Below are positions 1-8,059 of a stretch of DNA of 45,127 nucleotides, piece by piece. Source of the stretch: CAZLAK01 sp964557545 (GTDB lineage: Bacteria > Bacillota > Desulfotomaculia > Desulfotomaculales > Pelotomaculaceae); assembly GCA_964557545.1 (NCBI GenBank), contig CAZLAK010000017.1, positions 1 through 45,127 on the forward strand, read 5' to 3'. Position 1 is the first letter of the stretch. Each line of letters begins with the position of its first letter. A program made the translations under genes and the position numbers. The notes under the pieces are model-generated. The model had not been told where the DNA came from and did no database searches. It saw nothing but the letters and a program-made list of their open reading frames with translations.

Positions 1-397
1 CTTGCAGCGGCACGGTGTGGAGCTGGTGTGCCTGGCGGGTTACATGCGGATTGTGGGGCGGGTACTTTTGGACGCTTACCCCTGGCGGATCATGAACATC
101 CACCCGGCCCTGCTGCCTTCGTTTCCGGGACTGCACGGCCAGCGCCAGGCGCTGGAATACGGCGTCAAGTACAGCGGCTGCACCGTGCACTTTGTGGACG
201 AAGGGGTGGACACGGGGCCTATAATCATTCAGGCCGCCGTCCCGGTCTTGGAGGACGACACAGAACAAACGCTTTCTGAGCGCATTTTAGAGCAGGAGCA
301 CAGGATTTATCCGGAGGCCATCAGGCTTTTCAGCGAAGGACGCTTGGTCGTCGAGGGACGGCGGGTGAGGGTGCTGGAGAAAAAGAAGGAGGAATAA
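1..397 (+). CDS. purN: Phosphoribosylglycinamide formyltransferase, C-terminal part (5' end outside window)
   Basis: PurN transfers a formyl group from 10-formyl-THF to GAR in purine synthesis. About 131 residues are visible. The family is about 200 residues long, so the N-terminal third lies left of the window; the TTG at base 2 is probably an internal leucine. The core active-site motif NIHPALLPSF (catalytic Asn and His) and the later VDEGVDTGPII segment carrying the catalytic Asp are both present. The stop is four bases before purH, whose Shine-Dalgarno site lies inside the purN end, so the genes are co-transcribed. The order purN-purH-purD is classical for Firmicutes. Confidence 0.95.
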   Translation, partial: LQRHGVELVCLAGYMRIVGRVLLDAYPWRIMNIHPALLPSFPGLHGQRQALEYGVKYSGCTVHFVDEGVDTGPIIIQAAVPVLEDDTEQTLSERILEQEHRIYPEAIRLFSEGRLVVEGRRVRVLEKKKEE

Positions 398-401
398 GCA
401 T

Positions 402-1943
402 TTGATCGGGGTAAAGAGGGCTTTAATCAGCGTTTCCGACAAGACGGGGATAATAGAATTTGCCGGCGGCCTTAGTGATCTGGGCTTTGAGATCATCTCT
501 ACGGGCGGTACGGCCAAGGTGCTGCGGGAGGCCGGCCTGCCGGTCACGTACATTTCCGAGGTCACCGGCTTTCCGGAAATTTTGGACGGGCGGGTAAAAA
601 CACTTCACCCCGCCGTGCACGGCGGCATTCTGGCCCGCCGCACTGGTGAACACTTGGGCCAGTTGGAGGAACTGGGTATCGGCACCATTGACCTGGTGGC
701 AGTAAACCTTTATCCTTTCAGGGAAACGGTGGCCCGGCCGGGAGTAACCCTGGAGGAGGCCGTGGAAAATATTGACATAGGCGGCCCGGCCATGGTGCGT
801 TCGGCGGCTAAGAATTTTGAGAGCGTGGTAGTGGTGGTCAACCCCGCCCGTTACGGCGAGGTGCTGAACGCCCTGCGCGGCGGGGGATTGAGCTTTGAGA
901 TGCGGCTTATGCTGGCCAAAGAGGCTTTTGCCCACACCGCTTCTTACGATGCGGCTATTTCGGCTTATCTGGAGGGACTGGAAGGGGAGGCCGTTTTCCC
1001 GCCGGTATTGAATTTGTGCTTTGAGCGGGCTTTGGTGCTGCGCTACGGGGAGAACCCGCACCAAAGGGCGGCTTTTTACGTCCAGCCGGGGGTAGTGGGG
1101 GCCTGTGCCGGGCGGGCCGAACAGCTTTCGGGTAAGGAACTCTCTTACAACAACATACTGGACATAAACGCCGCCTTTGAGCTGGTGCGCGAGTTTTCTG
1201 AGCCGGCGGCCGCCATTATCAAGCACAACAACCCCTGCGGCTGTGCCGTGGCGCCTACTTTAGCCCGTGCTTACAAAAAGGCCTATGAGGGCGACCCGGT
1301 TTCGGCTTTTGGCGGCATTGTGGCCTTAAACCGCCCGGTCGACGCCGAAACGGCCCGCGAGATGCAGAAGATCTTCTTGGAGGCCGTTATTGCCCCGGAT
1401 TACGACGGCGAAGCGCTGGCCGTGCTTTCGGCCAAGCCTTCGTTGCGGCTGCTCAAGACCGGCGAAATTGCCGGCCAGACCAACGACCGGCTGGACATGA
1501 GAAAGGTCAACGGCGGGCTTTTGGTACAGGAAGCCGACCGGGAAGTGCTGCGGCGCGAAGACTTAAAAGTCGTCACCCGCCGCCAGCCTACGCCGCGGGA
1601 AATGGAAGAGCTTATTTTTGCCATGACGGTAGTCAAGCATGTAAAGTCCAACGCCATTGTGGTAAGCAAGGACTGCCAGCTCTTAGGTGTAGGGGCGGGT
1701 CAGATGAACCGGGTGGGGGCAGCGCGCATTGCCCTAAAGCAGGCCGGCGAGAAAGCCCGCGGGGCGGTCATGGGTTCGGACGCCTTCTTTCCCTTTGGAG
1801 ATACGGTGGAGGAAGCGGCCAGGGCCGGCATTTCCGCCATTATTCAGCCGGGCGGTTCGGTGCGCGACGAAGAGTCGATCAAGGTGGCGGACGAGTACGG
1901 CATAGCCATGGTGTTTACGGGCGTGAGGCATTTCAAGCATTGA
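402..1943 (+). CDS. purH: Bifunctional AICAR formyltransferase / IMP cyclohydrolase
   Basis: PurH performs the last two steps of IMP synthesis: formylation of AICAR, then ring closure. The 513-residue length is full size. The N-terminal MGS-like cyclohydrolase domain (about residues 1-190) begins with RALISVSDKTGI and contains STGGTAKVL and GRVKTLHPAVHGGIL. The C-terminal transformylase domain contains RYGENPHQRAAFY, IIKHNNPCG and SDAFFPFGDTVE. The start is TTG, with AAGGAGG about ten bases upstream inside the end of purN. No internal promoter or terminator is visible on either side, so it belongs to the purN-H-D operon. Confidence 0.97.
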   Translation: MIGVKRALISVSDKTGIIEFAGGLSDLGFEIISTGGTAKVLREAGLPVTYISEVTGFPEILDGRVKTLHPAVHGGILARRTGEHLGQLEELGIGTIDLVAVNLYPFRETVARPGVTLEEAVENIDIGGPAMVRSAAKNFESVVVVVNPARYGEVLNALRGGGLSFEMRLMLAKEAFAHTASYDAAISAYLEGLEGEAVFPPVLNLCFERALVLRYGENPHQRAAFYVQPGVVGACAGRAEQLSGKELSYNNILDINAAFELVREFSEPAAAIIKHNNPCGCAVAPTLARAYKKAYEGDPVSAFGGIVALNRPVDAETAREMQKIFLEAVIAPDYDGEALAVLSAKPSLRLLKTGEIAGQTNDRLDMRKVNGGLLVQEADREVLRREDLKVVTRRQPTPREMEELIFAMTVVKHVKSNAIVVSKDCQLLGVGAGQMNRVGAARIALKQAGEKARGAVMGSDAFFPFGDTVEEAARAGISAIIQPGGSVRDEESIKVADEYGIAMVFTGVRHFKH

Positions 1944-1996
1944 GCTGTTTAACTGTGTTACGGTCAAATTTTTGTGCGGGAGGTGCGGGTAAAACC

Positions 1997-3286
1997 GTGA
2001 AAGTGCTGGTGGTGGGAGGAGGGGGCAGGGAGCACGCCCTGGTGTGGAAGATAGCGCAGAGCCCCCAGGTAAAGGAGATTTTTTGCGCTCCGGGCAACGC
2101 CGGAATTGCCCGGCAGGCGAAGTGCGTGGACATCGGCGCCGGGGATATACCGTCGCTTTTGGATTTTGCCCGCCGGGAGAGAATTGACCTTACCGTAGTA
2201 GGGCCGGAGGCGCCGCTCTGCGCCGGCATAGCAGACGCCTTTGCCAAAGCGGGGCTTAGGATCTTTGGGCCGAGCAAAGCGGCGGCTGAGCTGGAGGGCA
2301 GCAAAGTGTTTGCCAAGGAAATCATGAAGAAGTACGGCATACCTACGGCCCGTTTTGCTGTATTCGACGAACCGGCGGCGGCGCGCTCCTACATCGCGCG
2401 CACGGGTGCGCCCTGTGTGGTAAAGGCGGAAGGCTTAGCCGCCGGCAAAGGGGTGATAGTGGCCGGCAGCGAGGAGGAAGCGCTGGCAGCCGTAGACGAG
2501 ATCATGGTGAAAAAGGCCTTCGGACGCGCCGGCGACCGGGTGGTGATCGAAGAGTGCCTGGTGGGCGAAGAGGTGAGCGTGCTGGCCTTCACCGACGGCC
2601 GCACGGTGGTGCCCATGGTTTCTTCCCAAGACCACAAGCGGGTTTACGACGGGGACCGCGGGCCCAACACCGGCGGGATGGGGGCTTATGCGCCGGCACC
2701 GGTTTACACGCAAAAAGTCCACGAGCGCACGCTGGAAGAGATCCTGGTTCCCACTGTACGCGCCATGCGGGAAGAGGGGCGCCCCTACAGCGGCGTCCTT
2801 TACGCCGGCCTGATGGTGACGGATGAGGGTCCCAAGGTGCTGGAATTCAACGTCCGCTTCGGCGATCCGGAGGCCCAGCCGGTTTTAGCCCTTTGGGAAA
2901 GCGACCTGGTGGAGATTATGGAATCCGTGCTGGAAGAGAGGCTGGCGGACATAGAGATCAGGTGGCGGGATGGCGCGGCCGTATGTGTAGTTTTGGCTTC
3001 GGGCGGCTACCCGGGCAGCTACGAGACGGGCAAGGTTATCAGCGGTTTGGACGACGTGCCCCCCGAGGTGCTGGTGTTTCACGCCGGTACGGCGGAATCC
3101 GGCGGCCGAGTGGTTACGGCCGGCGGCCGGGTGCTGGGAGTAACGGCGGCCGCCGGCGACATTGCCTCGGCGGTGAAGGCCGCCTACGATGCCGTGGAAA
3201 AAATTAATTTTGAAGGCATGCACTACCGGCGCGATATTGCCGGCCGGGCGCTGGCCAGGCTGGGCGGCGGCCAGCCAAAAACTTGA
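1997..3286 (+). CDS. purD: Phosphoribosylamine-glycine ligase (GAR synthetase)
   Basis: PurD ligates glycine to phosphoribosylamine in an ATP-dependent ATP-grasp reaction. The protein (429 residues) opens with VKVLVVGGGGREHALVWKI, the canonical PurD N terminus, and carries the ATP-grasp stretches AEGLAAGKGVIVA, GPNTGGMGAYAP and LEFNVRFGDPEAQ. The frame is open further upstream, but the GTG at 1997 has GGGAGGTG about eleven bases before it and matches the family start, so I chose it. It lies 53 bases after purH and ends the purine cluster. No hairpin terminator is evident in the 76 bases before the coat genes. Confidence 0.96.
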   Translation: MKVLVVGGGGREHALVWKIAQSPQVKEIFCAPGNAGIARQAKCVDIGAGDIPSLLDFARRERIDLTVVGPEAPLCAGIADAFAKAGLRIFGPSKAAAELEGSKVFAKEIMKKYGIPTARFAVFDEPAAARSYIARTGAPCVVKAEGLAAGKGVIVAGSEEEALAAVDEIMVKKAFGRAGDRVVIEECLVGEEVSVLAFTDGRTVVPMVSSQDHKRVYDGDRGPNTGGMGAYAPAPVYTQKVHERTLEEILVPTVRAMREEGRPYSGVLYAGLMVTDEGPKVLEFNVRFGDPEAQPVLALWESDLVEIMESVLEERLADIEIRWRDGAAVCVVLASGGYPGSYETGKVISGLDDVPPEVLVFHAGTAESGGRVVTAGGRVLGVTAAAGDIASAVKAAYDAVEKINFEGMHYRRDIAGRALARLGGGQPKT

Positions 3287-3362
3287 TGTATTAAAACAGC
3301 TTTTGGGGGAACAATAAAGGTGCCGGTTTGCGGCATAAAAAATCTGGGAAAGGAGTGGTCGA

Positions 3363-3548
3363 ATGCCGCAGCTAAACCAGATGGAACTGCAGAACTTGCG
3401 GCACCTTATCGGTTCTCACGAAACGACCCATAAAAAGCTTTTGGCTTACTCCCAGCAGGCCAGCGATCCCAAAATTAAAGAGATGCTGGAGAGGTCGGCC
3501 CGGGATGCTTTGAATACCAAAGAAAGACTTATGTCTTTCCTGACTTAA
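3363..3548 (+). CDS. Small CotF-like spore coat-associated protein
   Basis: A 61-residue, mostly helical protein with an excellent ribosome binding site (GGAAAGGAG). The stretch MELQNLRHLIGSHETTHKKL followed by a second helix ending in RLMSFLT resembles the ferritin-like helical repeat of small CotF-type proteins that often occur in tandem in Clostridia. It is 15 bases upstream of a clearer CotF-domain gene, and both end at the same terminator. A CATA box at 3334-3337 could be the -10 of a sporulation sigma factor (E or K). The assignment rests on pattern and neighbour, so the function is tentative. Confidence 0.65.
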   Translation: MPQLNQMELQNLRHLIGSHETTHKKLLAYSQQASDPKIKEMLERSARDALNTKERLMSFLT

Positions 3549-3563
3549 AGGAGGTGACGGCGT

Positions 3564-3842
3564 ATGATGCAGGAAAAGGATATCGTCAACGACGTGCTCT
3601 CCATGATCAACGGCAGTTTGAGCTGTTATGCCAGTTACATCGCCCAGACCTCCAATGAACAGCTGAGGAGAACCCTGCAGCAGATCCGCGATCACGACGA
3701 AAAGTTCCAGTACGACCTTTACAAGCTGGCCGAACAAAAAGGCTACTACCGGCCGGCACAAATGGCCGACAGCGACGACATACAGCAGGTGAGGTCCCAG
3801 TTTGAAAGCCCGGCCGGTGAAAGACAGGAAAGGTTAATTTAA
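3564..3842 (+). CDS. CotF-family spore coat protein
   Basis: A 92-residue protein of the coat F domain type. It starts with the family-like EKDIVNDVLSMINGSL, followed by a Tyr-rich helix, LRRTLQQIRDHDEKFQYDLY, and KGYYRPAQMAD, which matches the 'KGWY.PA' signature of the family. CotF-domain proteins are structural components of the endospore coat. The start is the first of two ATGs, with AAAGGAGGTGA eleven to twelve bases upstream. It follows the 61-residue paralogue closely and is followed by a strong terminator, so the pair forms a two-gene unit that separates the purine and histidine operons. Confidence 0.85.
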   Translation: MMQEKDIVNDVLSMINGSLSCYASYIAQTSNEQLRRTLQQIRDHDEKFQYDLYKLAEQKGYYRPAQMADSDDIQQVRSQFESPAGERQERLI

Positions 3843-3862
3843 GTAAGCGGTACGTTATTTTA

Positions 3863-3910
3863 GGGGCCGCCTTTGAAAAAGAGAGGCGGCCCCTTTGGTT
3901 TTTATTTAGT
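3863..3910 (+). terminator. Rho-independent terminator after the coat genes
   Basis: A perfect ten-base-pair stem (GGGGCCGCCT at 3863-3872, AGGCGGCCCC at 3884-3893) with an eleven-base loop is followed by a T-rich tract. It lies 20 bases after the CotF gene stop and insulates the yerC-his promoter. Confidence 0.93.
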
Positions 3911-3929
3911 TTTTTTATTTAAGCAGCCG

Positions 3930-3972
3930 TTGATTTTAACTATTTAACGTGATAAAATGTTAACACGTTAAA
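3930..3972 (+). promoter_or_regulatory. Promoter of the yerC-his operon with an overlapping palindromic operator
   Basis: A sigma-A-like promoter is visible: TTGATT at 3930-3935, a 17-base spacer and TAAAAT at 3953-3958. A nine-base perfect inverted repeat flanks the -10 box: TTTAACGTG at 3943-3951 and CACGTTAAA at 3964-3972, centred near 3957.5. A dimeric repressor bound here would block RNA polymerase. The natural candidate is the TrpR-like protein encoded immediately downstream. The promoter and repeat are read directly; the regulator assignment is inference. Confidence 0.8.
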
Positions 3973-3991
3973 GCCGGCCGGGGGTTATAGC

Positions 3992-4303
3992 GTGTATTCT
4001 GGAAAGCTGAAAGACGAGCTGTTGGACAGGCTGTTTGAAGCGGTGCTGGTCTTGCGCGATGTAGACGAGTGCTACCGGTTTTTTGAAGATATCTGTACCG
4101 TAGCCGAATTAAAATCAATGGCCCAGCGCTTAGAAGTGGCCAAGATGCTCCGGGACAACAAAACTTACGGCGAAATTGCCGCCCGTACGGGGGCCAGCAC
4201 GGCTACCATCAGCCGGGTAAAGCGGGCCTTAAATTACGGGGCGGACGGCTACCAGCTGGTTTTAGAGCGGCTGGCCGGCGGGGAAAAGCGAGAAGGGCGG
4301 TGA
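3992..4303 (+). CDS. yerC: TrpR-like (YerC/YecD family) DNA-binding protein, probable histidine-operon repressor
   Basis: This 103-residue helical protein belongs to the TrpR-like YerC/YecD family. Conserved features are the AELKSMAQRLEVAKML helix and a helix-turn-helix, YGEIAARTGASTATISRV, near residues 60-77. The start is a GTG. Its stop is four bases before the hisD start, so it is translationally linked to the histidine operon, and a palindrome covers its own promoter. As I recall, comparative genomics has proposed TrpR-family YerC-type proteins (called HisR) as histidine regulators in Firmicutes; the arrangement here fits that. Family assignment is firm; the histidine-sensing role is inferred from context. 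Confidence 0.88.
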   Translation: MYSGKLKDELLDRLFEAVLVLRDVDECYRFFEDICTVAELKSMAQRLEVAKMLRDNKTYGEIAARTGASTATISRVKRALNYGADGYQLVLERLAGGEKREGR

Positions 4304-4307
4304 CGGG

Positions 4308-5630
4308 GTGAAGGAAATTCATTTGCGCATTTATGAGGCCGGAGATCCCAGGGTAGAAGAGTTCTTGGCCAGGCGAGCAAAAATAGCTTTTGAAGCAGAA
4401 AACGAAGTGGCAGAAATTTGTGCCGCAGTGAGAGAAAGGGGTGACGCGGCGGTTATCGAGTATACTGCCCGCTTCGGAGGGCCCAAATTGGAGCCCGGGC
4501 AGCTCAGAGTGAGCGGTGAAGAAATAAGAGAAGCCTACCGGCAGGTGGGCGGCGAATTTTTGGACGCCCTGCGCGCGGCGCACCACAATATCGCCTCTTT
4601 TCACCGCCGCCAGCTGCGCCAGTCCTGGTTTGTGACCGGTGAGGACGGTGTGGTGCTCGGCCAGCTGGTGAGGCCGATAACACGGGCGGGCATTTATGTG
4701 CCGGGCGGAAAAGCCGCCTACCCGTCTTCCGTGCTCATGAATGCCGTGCCGGCTAAAGTAGCCGGCGTGAGAGAAATTGCCATGGTGACGCCGCCGGCGC
4801 CCGACGGTTCTATCAACCCTCACACCCTGGTGGCCGCCGCCGAAGCGGGAGTGGAAGAGATCTACCGCATGGGAGGGGCCCAGGCCGTGGCCGCCCTGGC
4901 CTTCGGCACAGAAACCGTCCGCCGGGTGGACGTGGTCACCGGGCCGGGGAATATTTACGTCACTCTGGCCAAAAAGTACATAACGGGCTGGGCGGGGATC
5001 GACATGCTGGCGGGTCCCAGCGAAGTAGTAATCGTGGCCGACCACACCGCCGACCCCATATTTGTGGCGGCCGACCTGCTGTCCCAGGCAGAGCACGACG
5101 AGATGGCTTCGGCCATCCTGATCACCCCGTGCCGGGAACTGGCGCAAAAAGTGGCCGGCGAAGCGGCGGCTCTGGCCGAGTGCCTGCCGCGCCGGGAGAT
5201 CATAGCTTCTTCGCTGGCCGGTGCTGGGGCCGTTATTGTCACCGGCAGTTTAGACGAGGCCTTTGAGGTGGCCAACCGCCTTGCTCCCGAGCATTTAGAG
5301 CTGATGGTGGCTGAGCCTTTTTGCTGGCTTTGGCGGGTGGAAAACGCCGGGGCAGTCTTTTTGGGCAGCCATTCCCCCGAGCCCGTGGGCGACTACTTGG
5401 CCGGCCCCAATCACATCCTGCCTACAGGCGGTACGGCCCGCTTCTGCTCGCCGCTGGGAGTGGATACGTTTTTGAAAAAGACGAGCCTTATCTCTTACAC
5501 GCCGCGCGCCTTGGAAAAATCGGGCAGGGAGGTAATGGTGCTGGCAGAAACAGAAGGTCTGGCGGCCCATGCCGCCGCCGTGGCCGTGCGCCTGGAAAGG
5601 TACGGTCAGGCTAAACCAAAACGGGAGTGA
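4308..5630 (+). CDS. hisD: Histidinol dehydrogenase
   Basis: HisD oxidises L-histidinol to L-histidine in two NAD-dependent steps, using a Zn site. The 440-residue protein is full length, with YVPGGKAAYPSSVLMN, TGPGNIYVTLAKKYI, DMLAGPSEVVIVAD and LLSQAEHDEMA, then APEHLELM and NHILPTGGTARF, which contain the Zn ligands and the catalytic Glu-His pair. The start is GTG, four bases after yerC, with a purine-rich site inside the yerC end. It is the first enzyme gene of the operon. hisZ and hisG, which often precede hisD in Firmicutes, are absent and yerC takes that position. Confidence 0.97.
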   Translation: MKEIHLRIYEAGDPRVEEFLARRAKIAFEAENEVAEICAAVRERGDAAVIEYTARFGGPKLEPGQLRVSGEEIREAYRQVGGEFLDALRAAHHNIASFHRRQLRQSWFVTGEDGVVLGQLVRPITRAGIYVPGGKAAYPSSVLMNAVPAKVAGVREIAMVTPPAPDGSINPHTLVAAAEAGVEEIYRMGGAQAVAALAFGTETVRRVDVVTGPGNIYVTLAKKYITGWAGIDMLAGPSEVVIVADHTADPIFVAADLLSQAEHDEMASAILITPCRELAQKVAGEAAALAECLPRREIIASSLAGAGAVIVTGSLDEAFEVANRLAPEHLELMVAEPFCWLWRVENAGAVFLGSHSPEPVGDYLAGPNHILPTGGTARFCSPLGVDTFLKKTSLISYTPRALEKSGREVMVLAETEGLAAHAAAVAVRLERYGQAKPKRE

Positions 5631-5638
5631 AAAGACAA

Positions 5639-6718
5639 ATGGCGGCCAAATTTAACGCTCTTTCCCTCTTAAGGCGGGATCTCTTTGACCTGGTTCCCTA
5701 TAAAGTGCACGACTGCCCCGGTGTTATAAAAATGGATGCCAACGAGAACTCTCACGGCTTTCCCCCGGAAGTTCTGGCGGAAATACTTAAGCGGGCGCGC
5801 GGCCTGGCCTTAAACCGCTACCCGGATTCTTCGGCCCGTCAGCTGCGGGATAAAATTGCCGCTCACGCGGGGCTCGGCCCCGAAAATGTGGTGGTGGGCA
5901 ACGGGTCGGACGAGATCATTTTAAACATCATGCTGGCCTTTGCGGCCGGCGCCAAAGCGGCTGTGACGGTTCCTACCTTTGGCATGTACACCGTGCACGC
6001 CAAGATTGCCGGCGCAAAAGTAGTGGAAGTGCCCCGCCGGAAAAGGGATTTCGGGGTGGACGTGGAAACATTATTAAGGGCGTGTGCAGATCCAGATGTG
6101 AAAGTGGTAATAATCTGTTCGCCCAATAACCCGACGGGCAATGCCACCCCGCCCCAAGATGTAGAAAAAATTGCCGCCAGTACCCGAGCTCTGGTGCTGG
6201 TGGACGAAGCTTACGCGGAGTTTGCCGTGGAGAACTGCCGCCGCCTTTTGGACAGCCTGCCCAACGTGGCCTTGCTGCGCACCTTTTCCAAAGCTTTTGG
6301 CATGGCGGGTTTGAGGGTGGGGTATCTCCTGGCTTCGCCAGAAGTGGCCGGAGAACTGGAGAAAGTGAGGCAGCCGTTTAATTTAAACTCTTTTTCCCAG
6401 TTAGCGGCGGGCGCGGTGCTCGACTGTTTAGAGCCCTTTTGGGCCAGGGTGGAGCAGATAGTGCGCGACCGCGACCTGCTCCTTTCTGAAATGCTGCGCC
6501 TGCCGGGGGTGGAGGTGTATCCCAGTCAGGCCAATTTCCTCCTGTTCCGCACTCCGCTGGCAGCGGAGGCGGTTTACTGCGGTCTTTTGCGGCGGGGGGT
6601 GCTGGTGCGCAACGTGGACGGGCCGTACCTGCCCCGGTTTTTGAGGGTAACGGTCGGTACCGGAGAAGAGAACGGGGTTTTTTTAGAGAAATTAAGGGAA
6701 GTTTTGAGAGAGGGCTGA
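5639..6718 (+). CDS. hisC: Histidinol-phosphate aminotransferase
   Basis: HisC converts imidazole-acetol phosphate to histidinol phosphate using PLP (class I/II aminotransferase fold). Visible features are MDANENSHGFP near the N terminus, ICSPNNPTGN, VLVDEAYAEF and the PLP-lysine motif TFSKAFGMAGLRVGYL, with Lys at about residue 218. I start it at the ATG at 5639, with GGGAGTGA eight bases upstream. A GTG at 5627, overlapping the hisD stop by four bases, would add four residues. The length of about 359 is typical. It follows hisD directly in the operon. Confidence 0.95.
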   Translation: MAAKFNALSLLRRDLFDLVPYKVHDCPGVIKMDANENSHGFPPEVLAEILKRARGLALNRYPDSSARQLRDKIAAHAGLGPENVVVGNGSDEIILNIMLAFAAGAKAAVTVPTFGMYTVHAKIAGAKVVEVPRRKRDFGVDVETLLRACADPDVKVVIICSPNNPTGNATPPQDVEKIAASTRALVLVDEAYAEFAVENCRRLLDSLPNVALLRTFSKAFGMAGLRVGYLLASPEVAGELEKVRQPFNLNSFSQLAAGAVLDCLEPFWARVEQIVRDRDLLLSEMLRLPGVEVYPSQANFLLFRTPLAAEAVYCGLLRRGVLVRNVDGPYLPRFLRVTVGTGEENGVFLEKLREVLREG

Positions 6719-6765
6719 GCGGGTTTATTCGATTTTTTGCCGATAAAAAAGCGGAGGTGGGTTTG

Positions 6766-7368
6766 GTGGCAGAAGAGAGAACCGGCAGGCAGGCCTACGT
6801 GGCCCGCAAGACCAAGGAAACCGAGGTAAATGTTACCCTGCAGCTGGACGGCAGCGGCGTGTACTGGGTGACCACGGGGGTACCGTTTTTTGACCACATG
6901 ATGCAGGTATTTGCCTTGCATTCCGGCTTTGACATGGAACTCACGGCCAGGGGCGACCTGGCAGTTGACGGTCACCACACCATTGAGGACGCCGGTATAT
7001 CTTTGGGCAAGGCCATTGAAAGGGCCCTGGGAGACCGGGCGGGTATAAGGCGCTTTGGCCACGCCGTCGTTCCCATGGACGACGCCCTGGTGCTGGTGGC
7101 CGTGGACTTGAGCGGCCGGGGATACATTTCTTACGACGTGCAGCTACCGTCCCCCCGGGTAGGGGACTTTGACACCGAACTGGTGGAGGAGTTTTTGCGC
7201 GCTCTGGCCGTTAACGGGGGTTTTAACCTGCACGTTAAACAGCTGGCCGGCAGGAACACCCACCACATCATTGAGGCCATTTTTAAGGCACTGGCCCTGG
7301 CCTTAAAGGAAGCGGCCGCGGTATCCGGCAGTGAAGGCGTTCCTTCCACTAAGGGTCTTTTAGGCTGA
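6766..7368 (+). CDS. hisB: Imidazoleglycerol-phosphate dehydratase
   Basis: HisB dehydrates IGP to imidazole-acetol phosphate at a di-Mn site. The monofunctional form (about 200 residues) is present, with no phosphatase domain. Diagnostic segments are RKTKETEVNVTL, VPFFDHMMQVFALHSGFD, GHHTIEDAGISLGKAI and NTHHIIEAIFKALALAL, which contain the metal-binding His/Glu residues. GCGGAGG at 6750-6756 precedes three possible in-frame starts: GTG 6757, TTG 6763 and GTG 6766. Spacing favours TTG 6763 or GTG 6766. The 38-base gap from hisC shows no terminator. Confidence 0.95.
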   Translation: MAEERTGRQAYVARKTKETEVNVTLQLDGSGVYWVTTGVPFFDHMMQVFALHSGFDMELTARGDLAVDGHHTIEDAGISLGKAIERALGDRAGIRRFGHAVVPMDDALVLVAVDLSGRGYISYDVQLPSPRVGDFDTELVEEFLRALAVNGGFNLHVKQLAGRNTHHIIEAIFKALALALKEAAAVSGSEGVPSTKGLLG

Positions 7369-7376
7369 GGTCAAAA

Positions 7377-7440
7377 GGGGCGGGTTTACCCGTAGGTTTT
7401 GGTTTTGGGCCCCGCCCGCATTAAAGTTTTGGGGGCGGGG
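7377..7440 (+). promoter_or_regulatory. Mutually exclusive hairpins in the hisB-hisH gap, possibly masking the hisH ribosome binding site
   Basis: The 79-base gap contains three complementary G/C blocks: GGGCGGG at 7378-7384, CCCCGCCC at 7410-7417 and GGGCGGGG at 7433-7440. The middle block can pair with either flank. Pairing with the right flank buries the G-rich stretch just upstream of the hisH TTG start; pairing with the left flank frees it. This is an arrangement seen in translational or attenuation switches. The pairing is read directly; a regulatory role is speculative, and no oligo-U tract follows. Confidence 0.4.
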
Positions 7441-7447
7441 ATGAAAG

Positions 7448-8059
7448 TTGATTGCAGTAGTAGATTACGGGATGGGCAATTTGCACAGCGTGGTCAAGGG
7501 GCTGGAGAAAGTCGGCGGGCAGTGCTTTTTGGCCACAGATCCGGGTCAGCTGGACCTGGCTAAAGCCGTGGTCCTGCCCGGGGTGGGGGCCTTTGCCCGG
7601 GCCATGACCAACTTGAGGGCCTGCGGTATGGACAGGGCCCTGGTTAAAGCGGCAAAGAGCGGCAAGCCTCTTTTGGGCATCTGTTTGGGTTACCAGCTCC
7701 TCTTCGAAGAAGGAGAGGAATGGGGTCCTGCGGCGGGGCTGGGTATTTTGCCCGGGAGGGTGCGGCGGCTGCCGCCGGGGCTTAAAGTCCCCCACATGGG
7801 GTGGAACCAGGTAGAAATTATAAAGCCGTGTCCGCTCTTTGCCGGGATTTCCAGCAATTCTCCTTTTTATTTTGTGCACTCTTACGCGGCCGAACCGGCA
7901 GATCCGGAACTGGTTTTGGCTTACACGGACTACGGCACCCGATTTGCATCGGCAGCCGGCAGGGAAAACGTTTACGGCATCCAGTTTCACCCCGAGAAGA
8001 GCAGTTCTTTAGGTCTTCGAATTTTAGGGAATTTTTGGAGGTTGGCTGGCAGATGCTGA
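7448..8059 (+). CDS. hisH: Imidazole glycerol phosphate synthase, glutamine amidotransferase subunit
   Basis: HisH is the class I glutaminase that supplies ammonia to HisF. The protein (203 residues) has MIAVVDYGMGNLHSV at its start, the nucleophile motif LLGICLGYQLL with Cys79, and the YGIQFHPEKS motif with His181 and Glu183, so the full Cys-His-Glu triad is intact. The only start that gives the family N terminus is the TTG at 7448; the ATG at 7441 is in another frame. The upstream G-rich site may be occluded by a hairpin. The stop overlaps the hisA start by seven bases. Confidence 0.96.
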   Translation: MIAVVDYGMGNLHSVVKGLEKVGGQCFLATDPGQLDLAKAVVLPGVGAFARAMTNLRACGMDRALVKAAKSGKPLLGICLGYQLLFEEGEEWGPAAGLGILPGRVRRLPPGLKVPHMGWNQVEIIKPCPLFAGISSNSPFYFVHSYAAEPADPELVLAYTDYGTRFASAAGRENVYGIQFHPEKSSSLGLRILGNFWRLAGRC

